Below are positions 38,197 through 46,478 of a stretch of 64,000 nucleotides of DNA, one piece after another. The stretch lies in the NCBI GenBank assembly GCA_018435055.1, contig JAHDOA010000022.1, positions 1-64,000 of the forward strand, in the 5' to 3' direction. Below the pieces are notes generated by a model. It ran no database searches, was not told the DNA's origin, and saw nothing but the letters and a program-made list of their open reading frames with translations. The position numbers and the translations under genes are program-made. This DNA comes from Pelotomaculum sp. GTDB lineage: Bacteria > Bacillota > Desulfotomaculia > Desulfotomaculales > Pelotomaculaceae. The number at the start of each line of letters is the position of its first letter. Position 1 is the first letter of the stretch.

Positions 38197-40503
38197 ATGG
38201 GTCTTTTTCCGGGAGCCAGTGGTGTCAAAGTATTTCTGGCCGGGCTGGTTTTGAGTGTCTTTATTTTGCTGCCCGCGGCGGCGCAGGCTGAAACAGCCCT
38301 GGATATGCCGGCGGCAAAATCGTTGCTCGATGCCGATCTGAAAAATGCGGCGCCGGCAGGAACAGGGGAACAAGAGGCGGCGGTCAGCCTGGAGCAGGCG
38401 ATCAGGATTGCCAAAGAAGAATTTGTGATACCAGAAGCTTTCAATGAATTTTCAACCGGGTTTGATCAGAGTGAAAGCGGTTCATTCTGGAACCTGCGCT
38501 GGTATCGTTCCGGTGATCCGGGCGGTGAAATGTATGTGCGCGTTAACAGTGTGACAGGAGACATTTGGAGTATGGGGCAATGGATTCCTACTGAACCCGG
38601 CCAGGAATATCAGGGGTTGCCCAGATACTCCAGGGAGCAGCTGGCAGGTACGGCTACCGAGCTGGCGCAAAAATTACAGCCGGAACGTTTCAAATCAACC
38701 AGGCTGCAGCCGGCCCGGGATGATGATTACCAGCCGCTTTCCTTCGTCAAGCGCGGCCCGGTGGAATACCGGTACGAGTACGCCAGAATTGTCAATGGTT
38801 TTCCTTTTACCGATAATGGCATCAATATTTCTATAAGCGCTGACACCGGCCAGGTGACCAGGTTTGATCTGACCTGGGACGACACCATGGGATTTCCCGC
38901 CACCGCCGGGATGATCAGCCGGCAGCAGGCTGAGCAGATATTCCGGAATGAGGCCGGTCCGCAATTGTATTATTTCCGGGAACGCGTTCCAGGCGGCAGC
39001 AAGATACCCTTGAAGCTGGTCTACCGCCTGCCGGGACAGGATAACCGGGCGGTTATTGACGCCCTTAGCGGCAAAGTGATCAGCGGGGAGAATGAGTTCT
39101 ATACTTATTACGGCCTGGGCGCCGGTGGTAATGAAAAGATGATGGCCGACAGAGATGCGGCTATCCCGCTCTCGCCAATGGAGGAAATTGCGGTGGAAGA
39201 GGCCAGGGGCCTGCTAACCAAAGATAAAGCCCTGGAGTTGGCCACAAAAGCCGTACCGGTACCCGCAGATTATGCCCTGACTAGCAGCCGGCTGGAGCAG
39301 GACTATATGTTCAACGACATAAAAAACTGGCATTTTATGTGGCAGACCGGTAGCGGCGCGGAACGCAAGATGATGGACATTGCTGTGGACGCGGTTACCG
39401 GCGAGCTGATTTCGTTTAATACCAGCTCCTATTTTTACGGGCCATCAAAAATTCCGCAGGTTAAATTCAGTGAGCAAGATGCGCTGAAAATCGCCACAGA
39501 CTACGTCAAAAATATCCAGCCCGGCAAGTGGGGCCAGGTAGTTTACGTTAATTGCCGGCCGGATTACTATCCCGAAATGGATAGAGATGGCGCGCCCCAG
39601 CCCGTCTCATACTCCTTTAGCTGGGTCCGCCTGGCCAATGGCGTACAGTTCCCGGACAACGGGTTCAACGTGGTTGTGGACAGCGCCACGGGTGAAGTAA
39701 CCAGTTACCGGATGACCTGGTGGGATGTCAGGTTCCCCGGCCAGCAGGGCGTCATCGGCAGTGAGGCGGCGGCGGACAAATATTTGCAAGAGGCTCCCTT
39801 AAGCGCGGCCTACCTGCGGCTTTGGACCGGACTGCCTTACACCAAGACACGCGACGAAGGGGAAATCCGTCTGGTCTACTATACTTCCGGGCAAAACTTT
39901 GCCATGCTGGACGCCTTCACCGGTCAACTGCTTGATTACAACGGTAATCCTGTGACACCTTCTTATAAAGATCAAAAGTTTACGGACCTGGACGGCCATC
40001 CCGCGCGTGAAGCTGTGGAACTGCTGGCCCGGTCAGGGATAGTAACTACCACCGGCGGTAAATTCCGCCCGGATGACGCGGTTACTCAAGCGGAGCTAAT
40101 CACGATGCTGGTTAAAAGCAGCGCCTGGATGCCGGCGCCGGTTTACCGCGAGGGCGCCGCCGGGCAAGAGCCCTGGTATCAGCAGTATTACAAGATGGCG
40201 GCGCGTTTGGGCATTATCCAGGCCGGAGAAAATCCCGACCCGGATCTGCCGGTTACCCGTGAGGTTTTGGCCCGGCTGACTATCCATGCCATGGATTTAT
40301 ATAAAGCGGCTGTACTAAGCGATATCTACAAGCTTGATTTTAAGGATGCCGGTGATATAACCGACTACCTGAGAGGACATGTGGCCCTGGCGGCAGGGTT
40401 CGGCCTGATTGAGCCGGTAGACGGGCAATTAAAGCCCAAGGCGACGGTCACCAGGGGCGAGGCTGCGCAGTCCCTGGTGAAGATACTGCAAAGCAATTCC
40501 TAA
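38197..40503 (+). CDS. YcdB/YcdC-like exported protein with C-terminal S-layer homology repeats
   Basis: 768 residues. A signal peptide (about 1-31, ending AQAE) is followed by several PepSY/YcdB-type units, each with the pattern RxxNGxxFxDNGxNxxxxxxTG (for example VNGFPFTDNGINISIS and ANGVQFPDNGFNVVVD). Near residue 590, SLH-like repeats begin (FTDLDGHPAREAVELLARSGIV, FRPDDAVTQAELITML, then a second copy around DAGDITDYLRGHVALA). It is probably held to the cell surface and may inhibit or bind proteases, as PepSY domains do; role unproven. ATG behind AAAGGGAGTGGTGG. Confidence 0.82.
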   Translation: MGLFPGASGVKVFLAGLVLSVFILLPAAAQAETALDMPAAKSLLDADLKNAAPAGTGEQEAAVSLEQAIRIAKEEFVIPEAFNEFSTGFDQSESGSFWNLRWYRSGDPGGEMYVRVNSVTGDIWSMGQWIPTEPGQEYQGLPRYSREQLAGTATELAQKLQPERFKSTRLQPARDDDYQPLSFVKRGPVEYRYEYARIVNGFPFTDNGINISISADTGQVTRFDLTWDDTMGFPATAGMISRQQAEQIFRNEAGPQLYYFRERVPGGSKIPLKLVYRLPGQDNRAVIDALSGKVISGENEFYTYYGLGAGGNEKMMADRDAAIPLSPMEEIAVEEARGLLTKDKALELATKAVPVPADYALTSSRLEQDYMFNDIKNWHFMWQTGSGAERKMMDIAVDAVTGELISFNTSSYFYGPSKIPQVKFSEQDALKIATDYVKNIQPGKWGQVVYVNCRPDYYPEMDRDGAPQPVSYSFSWVRLANGVQFPDNGFNVVVDSATGEVTSYRMTWWDVRFPGQQGVIGSEAAADKYLQEAPLSAAYLRLWTGLPYTKTRDEGEIRLVYYTSGQNFAMLDAFTGQLLDYNGNPVTPSYKDQKFTDLDGHPAREAVELLARSGIVTTTGGKFRPDDAVTQAELITMLVKSSAWMPAPVYREGAAGQEPWYQQYYKMAARLGIIQAGENPDPDLPVTREVLARLTIHAMDLYKAAVLSDIYKLDFKDAGDITDYLRGHVALAAGFGLIEPVDGQLKPKATVTRGEAAQSLVKILQSNS

Positions 40504-40518
40504 AATTAACAAATACAA

Positions 40519-40544
40519 AGCCGGGGCTGACAACAGCCCCGGCT
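40519..40544 (+). terminator. Hairpin between convergent genes
   Basis: Perfect 11-base stem AGCCGGGGCTG / CAGCCCCGGCT with a 4-base loop, between the YcdB-like gene and the convergent MoeB-like gene. The T-rich tail is on the minus-strand side (TTTGTATTTG). Confidence 0.65.
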
Positions 40545-40578
40545 CCGTGTATAACAAGGATATACCAATTGAGATGCG

Positions 40579-41358
40579 TTACGTCCGGTTTCCTGCAGGA
40601 GCGGTCCCTGAATGCCCGCATGCAGGGCAGGCCTGATTTTTCCTTATTTCGATTTTGCTGAATTCCATAGTCAGAGCGCTGTAGGACAGCATCTTACCTA
40701 CCAGTAAGTCGCCGATCCCCAAAAAATATTTCAAAACCTCAGTAGCCTGAATAGTGCCGATTGTCCCCGGGAGAAGGCTCAATAAACCCACCTCGGCGCT
40801 GGTCTGTACCCTGGCGGGCGGCGGCGGCGAATTAAAAACGCAGCGGTAGCATGGCCCCTCCCCGGGTAAAATAGTCATAGCCTGGCCAAAAAATCTTAAC
40901 ACCGCGCCGTGAAAAAACGGTTTCCCGGTCTGGACACAGGCGTCGTTAGCTAAAAATCTGACCTCAAAGTTGTCGGTACAGTCAACAACAACGTCAAAGT
41001 CTTTAATTATTTCCATGACATTCGCTGCTGTCAGCCTTTCCTGAAAGGTAATTAAACGGCAAGAGGGGTTTATGGCCGCCAGCTTTTCCCTGGCGGAAAC
41101 AACTTTCGGCCTGCCGACGTCGTTTGTAAAATGCAGGACCTGTCTTTGCAGATTGGAGGCGCTCACAACATCGTCATCAATAAGGCCGATGGTCCCCACC
41201 CCTGATGCAGCCAGGTAATAGGCTACGGGGGAAGCCAACCCCCCGGCGCCGATCAGCAGCGCCCTGCCGGCGATTATTTTTTCCTGCCCGCCGGCGCCTA
41301 CCTCAGCCAGGACAATATGTCTGCCATAACGTTCTATCTGTTCTTTCGTTAAACCCAA
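40579..41358 (-). CDS. MoeB/ThiF/HesA-family adenylyltransferase
   Basis: About 259 residues of the E1-like family that adenylates the C-terminal glycine of sulfur-carrier proteins (MoaD, ThiS). ATP-binding GAGGLASPVAYYLAASGVG, arginine-finger segment SNLQRQVLHF, DCTDNFEVRFLAND, and two CxxC zinc pairs (CYRC and CPAC) are present. TTG start at 41358, with AGAGGGTG upstream. No sulfur-carrier gene is next to it, so molybdopterin, thiamine or another pathway cannot be chosen. Confidence 0.87.
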   Translation of the reverse strand: MGLTKEQIERYGRHIVLAEVGAGGQEKIIAGRALLIGAGGLASPVAYYLAASGVGTIGLIDDDVVSASNLQRQVLHFTNDVGRPKVVSAREKLAAINPSCRLITFQERLTAANVMEIIKDFDVVVDCTDNFEVRFLANDACVQTGKPFFHGAVLRFFGQAMTILPGEGPCYRCVFNSPPPPARVQTSAEVGLLSLLPGTIGTIQATEVLKYFLGIGDLLVGKMLSYSALTMEFSKIEIRKNQACPACGHSGTAPAGNRT

Positions 41359-41730
41359 AACGTTACACCCTCTTTTCGAATTAGAGACTGGTGGCGAATC
41401 AAACCTGCATATATATTTAGAGCGATTGCGGCGCGATCCAAACCGGATGCGCGTCACATCGCTCCTAAAGGCGGCGCTAACTACAGACATTACCGGCAGG
41501 TTCCTGTGCTGTCCAACCCGGAACTATCGGCGTTATGGGCGCATGGCCTTCGCCGGGCTGTCCACCGTAGCGCGTGTATGGCATCAAATCTGCTCCTGCG
41601 TTATTGCGCGACCAATCGTTTAATAGTTTTTCCACCGGCGCCATCTCCTGTTGTTATGGCCGAGTGTTTTGGTTTTGGCGCCAATGGTTTTTTATCTTAT
41701 ATATTGTTCTGTCTAGTTACCTGGTAGTGT
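41359..41730. other. Intergenic stretch without recognisable gene
   Basis: A 222-base open frame on the plus strand (41506-41727) has no ribosome site and no familiar motif. No riboswitch, tRNA or strong hairpin was recognised. Confidence 0.4.
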
Positions 41731-42018
41731 TTAACCTCCGCCAATAAAATAGTTAGTTAACAGTTGCAACAAAGGTATCCTGCCGGGGCCGGCCGCAAGG
41801 CACTCAACACCGTGTTCGTCCAGGGCGACAACATAATCCGGATCCAGAGGCGATGGAATCATTTTCCACCCCATGGCTAACAGGCTTTCCCAAAAGCGGG
41901 ATGTCCAACCATAACCGTCTTTCCAGTAAATCTTCGTATCTGTGAAAGCTATGGTCTTGTTGAGTTCATCAATTGCGTTTTGGTCATACCCATCTTGCAC
42001 CCTATCTTGCAGATCCAT
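41731..42018 (-). CDS. Small hypothetical protein
   Basis: 95 residues, soluble, aromatic-rich (YWKDGYGWTSRFWESLLAMGW), with an acidic middle (DPDYVVALDEHGVE). Not recognised. An excellent ribosome site (GAGGAGGTG) precedes the ATG, which supports a real gene. A possible minus-strand promoter (TTGTAT, 18 bases, TATACT; 42123-42152) lies about 110 bases upstream. No partner genes are evident. Confidence 0.6.
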   Translation of the reverse strand: MDLQDRVQDGYDQNAIDELNKTIAFTDTKIYWKDGYGWTSRFWESLLAMGWKMIPSPLDPDYVVALDEHGVECLAAGPGRIPLLQLLTNYFIGGG

Positions 42019-42385
42019 TCTGACACCTCCTCACTGTATTTATAAATTATGTTATTAGCTATTGATGCCAATAAAAACAATAAGGAGCTAAAAAGCAGTA
42101 AGCATATTAATATTATTAAAATAGTATACTTTGAATTTACCTTACTATACAACCTGGATTTTGTCAACGGTTAAACACCAACAAGATATTTTGTCCGCCC
42201 CAGCCCGCGGGAAGAAACCGGGCAGCACATTTTCCCGGAAGGGGCAGGCTACTCTGGCGGCTTTCTGCATCCCGGCCCTCATTGCCAAAGGGATGGCCAA
42301 TCTTTATAATATCAATATAAAGCATAGGCCGGGCAGCGCATATGGCCCTTAAAATCCATATTGCCGGGCGGGAGGGAAAACTTAC
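42019..42385. other. Intergenic region between divergent genes
   Basis: The left part is AT-rich and holds the possible promoter of the small minus-strand gene. The right part (42190-42370) is GC-rich without a recognised element. No clear promoter for the plus-strand gene was found. Confidence 0.35.
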
Positions 42386-42997
42386 ATGATAACCTTGCAA
42401 AAGCTGCTGGAAATTGAGCAAAATGCCATGCCGGAGGCAGCCGCAGCCATTGAAGAAAAAGATATACGGCTAATTGCCGGCTGGTTGACGGAGAAAGACC
42501 GGGAAATAAGGAATAAGGCGCTGCTCTTATTGCAAAACCGCTCTATGAACCATAATGATGTCTACCCTTTTTGGCATGTATTTCAGGAGAAACTAAATAG
42601 CAATCAGCCCGAGCAGAGAAACATCGGCATTATGCTTATTGCCGCTAATACAAAATGGGACAGGGAAAATAAAATCGATGAGGCAATCGACGCCTACCTG
42701 CTGTGCCTGAACGACAAAAACCCTGTGATAATACGTCAATGTATCCAGTCTTTACACCAGATTCTCCCTTATAAAAAACACCTGTATCTAAATATTGCCG
42801 ATAGGCTAATTTCCGTCAACATTCCAGACATTGAAGAAACAATGAGGAAACCGGTGCTAATCGACATTTTAAAGGTGCTGATGGTAATAAGAAAAGGCTG
42901 GTATCCGGATGAGGTTGAACAATATATTAGTTTAGCGCTAGCCGGGGATTTACTTGATCAAAATGATAAAAAACAAATCAAATCAATGATGTGGTAG
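42386..42997 (+). CDS. HEAT-like helical repeat protein, unknown function
   Basis: 203 residues, almost all alpha-helical, with repeated helix pairs of the HEAT/ARM type (DIRLIAGWLTEKDREIRNKAL; later NDKNPVIIRQCIQSLHQIL). No catalytic motif, signal peptide or membrane segment. Probably a protein-binding scaffold. ATG behind GGAGGG. It lies 68 bases before the coiled-coil/ATPase/helicase operon on the same strand and may belong to it. Confidence 0.6.
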   Translation: MITLQKLLEIEQNAMPEAAAAIEEKDIRLIAGWLTEKDREIRNKALLLLQNRSMNHNDVYPFWHVFQEKLNSNQPEQRNIGIMLIAANTKWDRENKIDEAIDAYLLCLNDKNPVIIRQCIQSLHQILPYKKHLYLNIADRLISVNIPDIEETMRKPVLIDILKVLMVIRKGWYPDEVEQYISLALAGDLLDQNDKKQIKSMMW

Positions 42998-43065
42998 GAA
43001 GGACAATGTATAACCCTTGAAGAATGATAACGTATTCTGTCGGATTTCGGGGGTGTTTTTTATAT

Positions 43066-43860
43066 ATGTCGCAGAATCTTGATGAGTTTCTGGATCAAAC
43101 GCTGCAGGAAGATTTGAAAAGCCTTAACAATGCTCACCGCAGCATGGCAAATGTGGTCAGGCGGGTAAAAACAGCAGTTGACCAGGGCAACCTGGAAGCC
43201 CTGCAGCAGGCTCTGGCCCGCTACGGCGAATTGCTGGACAGGCAGCATGAAACACTGCGGAGCTTGCAGGAAGAGCTGCCTGCTTTCGACCTGCAGGTTT
43301 ATCTGCAAGAAGAGTTTCACCGGGGCTTTATGGAAGCCCTGGCAGCAGAGGATTTGGCCGTTGAAGCGGAATACCCGGTTTATGAAATCCTTCCCTTTAA
43401 GGTGCGGGCGCTGCCGGATAAAGAGATGGTCACCATCGACGACCGTGTCTGGCGCAACCTGCGTCCCGGCGTACTGGCCGCGCATTTGAAGAAAAGCATT
43501 GACCGCTTGAACGCGGCTTCTTTCGATACGCAGCGTTTTCTCCAGTCTCTGACGGCGGCATACGATACAGAAATGGCCAAACAGATCGTCAAGAACAAGA
43601 TTGATGTCAGCGAGCAGGAAGTCCTGCTGAAAGACATCTATAACATCCTTACTCCCTTACCGCGGCAAAAACGCGATTATCCTGCGCAGTTATTTGCCTT
43701 CGACCTGCACCGGGTGCTGAAAAGCGGCTGTTTACACGCGCCGGATGGCAGGAAGCTCTGGCTGGGCAATGTGCGTAACATCAGGCAGGCCATGGTGATC
43801 CTGGACGCCCAGGGGCAGGCGCAGCGTTTTGGTGTAATGAAATTTTATAAGGAGGGGTAG
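43066..43860 (+). CDS. Coiled-coil protein, first gene of an ATPase-helicase operon
   Basis: 264 residues from ATG 43066 (an upstream in-frame start at 43024 is less likely). The N-terminal 90 residues are strongly helical with heptad-like spacing (NLDEFLDQTLQEDLKSLNNA; QQALARYGELLDRQHETLRS). The middle and C-terminal parts (VWRNLRPGVLAAHLKKSIDR; FDLHRVLKSGCLHAPDGRKL) are not recognised. No catalytic residues are obvious. It is followed after 3 bases by a P-loop ATPase gene, so the products are likely made together and may form a complex. Function unknown. Confidence 0.7.
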   Translation: MSQNLDEFLDQTLQEDLKSLNNAHRSMANVVRRVKTAVDQGNLEALQQALARYGELLDRQHETLRSLQEELPAFDLQVYLQEEFHRGFMEALAAEDLAVEAEYPVYEILPFKVRALPDKEMVTIDDRVWRNLRPGVLAAHLKKSIDRLNAASFDTQRFLQSLTAAYDTEMAKQIVKNKIDVSEQEVLLKDIYNILTPLPRQKRDYPAQLFAFDLHRVLKSGCLHAPDGRKLWLGNVRNIRQAMVILDAQGQAQRFGVMKFYKEG

Positions 43861-43863
43861 GCT

Positions 43864-45105
43864 TTGGAGCCGGCATTCAGGGAATCAGCGCTGGAAATCC
43901 TGAGACGCGGGGAGCCGCCGCTGGATCCGCGGGCGCTAAAATCAATCACGCTGGGAGAGCAGGAGGGTATCTGGCATTTCTGGCGGGATTATTATTTGGA
44001 CGATTATATCGCTTGCGGTGGCAGCAAGGTGAAATTTCTCACCGGCAAGCCGGGTTCCGGCAAGACGCACGCCCTCCTGTTGCTGCTGGAAGAGGCCCGG
44101 CAGCGGGGCTATGTCACATTTTTTGCCAGCGCCCGCCACATGCGTCTGAATAAGTTTGACTCGCTGTACCAGGCCATATTGGAAACGGTGGATGTGGAAT
44201 CCCTGGTGTCGTCTTACTGCGCTAATGTTATCAGCCGCCTGGGTTATGATCCCGCACAGCTTGACCAGGGGCAGGATTTCTTTTCCTGGGCGCAGGCGCG
44301 GGGCCGGGCGCCGGACAGCTTGCGGCGCGAGATCCAGGAAAAGCTCGACGAGCTTTACCTGGATAGGAAATTAAACCATAATTTCGCGCTGGCGTTTACC
44401 CAGCTCTGCGCTCATCACCTGGGCTTGCGCCGGCTGGCGGATGGGCAGCAGGACACCCTGCGGGAATGGCTTAAAGGCAGGCCCTTGCCGGCCAGGTCTT
44501 TAAAACCCTTGAAAATTTTTACACGCGTCAATAAATATAATGCCAGGCACATGATGGCGTCTTTTCTTCATTTGCTGCGGCTCTGCGGCCGCCCGGGACT
44601 TTGCGCTATGGTGGACGACCTGAACGCATTGCTGGAGCGCGGACCCGAAGGGCGGGCGCTCTACGGCAGGGCCGCCCGCAACGAGGTCTACGAGAGCTTG
44701 CGGCAGCTGGTGGACGATTTCGCTGGTTTTGCAGGGGCATTTTTTGTCTTTGCCGGGCAGACGGAATTAATTCATGACGAAAAGGGCGGGTTTAAATCCT
44801 ACGAGGCCCTGTGGATGCGTATTCAGAATGAAGTAACGGGCATGCGTCCCAATAAGTTTGCCGATCTTTTCAATCAGGATCATCTGGTAAAAGAAATCTT
44901 CACCGGCGAAACCTGCCTGGAACTGCAGCAGAAGATAAACGACCTATTTGGCTGTAGCTCCGCTATCCGGCAGGAAGACTTCCACTGCCTGGTGGAAAGC
45001 GTCAGTATGCTTTCACCGGTGCGGCGGGTGGTAGAGGCTATTGTAAACCAATGTGACGCGGGAGGTGCGAATGATGGGGAATTTTGCAGCCAGGCAAATC
45101 ATTGA
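43864..45105 (+). CDS. P-loop ATPase, DUF2791/BrxD-like
   Basis: 413 residues. Walker A is GKPGSGKT (residues 61-68) in the context VKFLTGKPGSGKTHALLLL; Walker B is probably GLCAMVDDLNALLE (about residue 250). Further on, FVFAGQTELIHDEKG and FKSYEALWMRIQNE resemble the sensor region of DUF2791 ATPases such as BrxD of BREX phage-defence systems. TTG start with GGAGGGGTAGGCT upstream. Its end overlaps the next gene, a second ATPase of the same type, so the two may form a hetero-oligomer. Not a full BREX locus: no PglX, PglZ or BrxC gene is present. Confidence 0.75.
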   Translation: MEPAFRESALEILRRGEPPLDPRALKSITLGEQEGIWHFWRDYYLDDYIACGGSKVKFLTGKPGSGKTHALLLLLEEARQRGYVTFFASARHMRLNKFDSLYQAILETVDVESLVSSYCANVISRLGYDPAQLDQGQDFFSWAQARGRAPDSLRREIQEKLDELYLDRKLNHNFALAFTQLCAHHLGLRRLADGQQDTLREWLKGRPLPARSLKPLKIFTRVNKYNARHMMASFLHLLRLCGRPGLCAMVDDLNALLERGPEGRALYGRAARNEVYESLRQLVDDFAGFAGAFFVFAGQTELIHDEKGGFKSYEALWMRIQNEVTGMRPNKFADLFNQDHLVKEIFTGETCLELQQKINDLFGCSSAIRQEDFHCLVESVSMLSPVRRVVEAIVNQCDAGGANDGEFCSQANH

Positions 45106-46327
45106 ATATCTGCGTTCCGGTGTTTCCTCCCGCAGCTTGAGCGCTATTTTTTCATACGGCCGGGAGGCTGCCTGCGAGCGCGTGGAGCGTGAACTGCAGC
45201 GGGTGCGACAGGACGGCGGCGCCCATTCCCTGGTGATCAAGGGCAATTTTGGCAACGGCAAGACGCATTTTTTAAATATTATCGCCCACAAGGCGGAAGA
45301 GATGAATTTTGCCGTCAGTTTTGTGCCGCTCTCCAAAGAAACTCCCTTTGATAAAATGGACCGCCTGTACCGCAGGGCGGCGACCGGACTATGCCTGCCG
45401 GGTTGTTCCCAACCCGGCTTCGTCCCTATGCTGGAAACACTGCAGGCGGACAGTGAGCCGGCTGAAGAGTTGCTGAACTATGCCGCCCATAACCTGCACC
45501 CGAAACTTGAGGCGGTGTTGAAAAACTACCTGTACGGCAGCGGTGACGCATACAACCAGCATATCCTGGCCAGTGATCTGGCCGGTGACTTTATTCCCAA
45601 CGCGCAGCTCAAATCTATCCATCGCTTGAATTTTGGCAAAACACTGGCGTTAACACCTTTCAAAATCAAAGAAAACACTTTCGATTATTTTCGCTTTCTA
45701 TCCCGCTTAATCCGGGTTGCGGGCTATGCCGGGTGGGTAATTCTTCTCGACGAGTTTGAACAGTTGATGTATCTGGGCGTTATGGCCAGATCCAACGCCT
45801 ACCTGAACGCCGCCCGTTTTATGTCCCCGTCATTTGGCCTGGCGGGGACTTATACAGTATTTTCAGCCTCATCCAACCTCTGGTCGGAATTAATCTGGAA
45901 GCAAAAAAAGAGTGACTATGATATTGTGCCGCAGAAGCTGGCGGCCAAAGAGAGGCAATATGACATACCTACGGTGCGGGAAGTTTTCAGCAGTTTTTTA
46001 AAAGAGAGTATTTTTCTGGATACTATTTCTGCCTTCGATATCCGCCGGATGCTCCAGGCTGTGCGCGAGCAGCATGCCCTGGCCTACGATTGGCAACCCC
46101 CTGACGATATTAGCCAGGCTACGGCAGGCCTGTCTGCAGACAAGCCTCTGCGTACGGTGATCCGGACTGTGGTAGAGTACCTGGATCTGCAGTATCTTTA
46201 CGGCGGCAGCCAGCGGGTGACCGCAGAGATGCCGGAGGAACTTCCGCCGGGTGATGAGAGGGAAGGACAGGAGATAGTTGAAAATTATGAGGAAGAGTGT
46301 GTATTCCGGGGAGCTAACATTGAATAG
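45071..46327 (+). CDS. Second P-loop ATPase, DUF2791/BrxD-like
   Basis: 418 residues. Walker A is GNFGNGKT (residues 58-65) in LVIKGNFGNGKTHFLNII; Walker B is ILLDEFEQLMY (about residue 225), followed by a sensor-like FSASSNLWSEL. The N-terminal RQIIEYLRSGVSSRSL segment precedes the domain as in DUF2791 proteins. ATG 45071 is chosen for its GGGAGGTG site and overlaps the previous gene by 35 bases, so translation is coupled. Its C-terminal end is acidic (ELPPGDEREGQEIVENYEEE). Role unknown; an ATP-driven partner of the downstream helicase is a reasonable guess. Confidence 0.78.
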   Translation: MMGNFAARQIIEYLRSGVSSRSLSAIFSYGREAACERVERELQRVRQDGGAHSLVIKGNFGNGKTHFLNIIAHKAEEMNFAVSFVPLSKETPFDKMDRLYRRAATGLCLPGCSQPGFVPMLETLQADSEPAEELLNYAAHNLHPKLEAVLKNYLYGSGDAYNQHILASDLAGDFIPNAQLKSIHRLNFGKTLALTPFKIKENTFDYFRFLSRLIRVAGYAGWVILLDEFEQLMYLGVMARSNAYLNAARFMSPSFGLAGTYTVFSASSNLWSELIWKQKKSDYDIVPQKLAAKERQYDIPTVREVFSSFLKESIFLDTISAFDIRRMLQAVREQHALAYDWQPPDDISQATAGLSADKPLRTVIRTVVEYLDLQYLYGGSQRVTAEMPEELPPGDEREGQEIVENYEEECVFRGANIE

Positions 46328-46478
46328 GCCGCCAGGCGCCGGTTAACCTGCAAAATCATCTGGCGCTGTTCCGGACATCGGCGCCAATATTTGTAAAGCA
46401 ATAATATATGTTTGATTCCGCTGCAAAAAATGGGATTTTCTGATTATGTGCGATAGATTTAAAAGGGGGGCGCCTTTT

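Noticed and set aside
41506-41727. Plus-strand open frame of 73 residues between the MoeB-like and small hypothetical genes
   Set aside because: No ribosome site and no motif; its composition looks like random translation of non-coding DNA.
41949-42167. Minus-strand 72-residue frame with one membrane helix
   Set aside because: Overlaps the small hypothetical gene that has a near-perfect ribosome site, and itself starts at a TTG without one. A real membrane peptide cannot be fully excluded.
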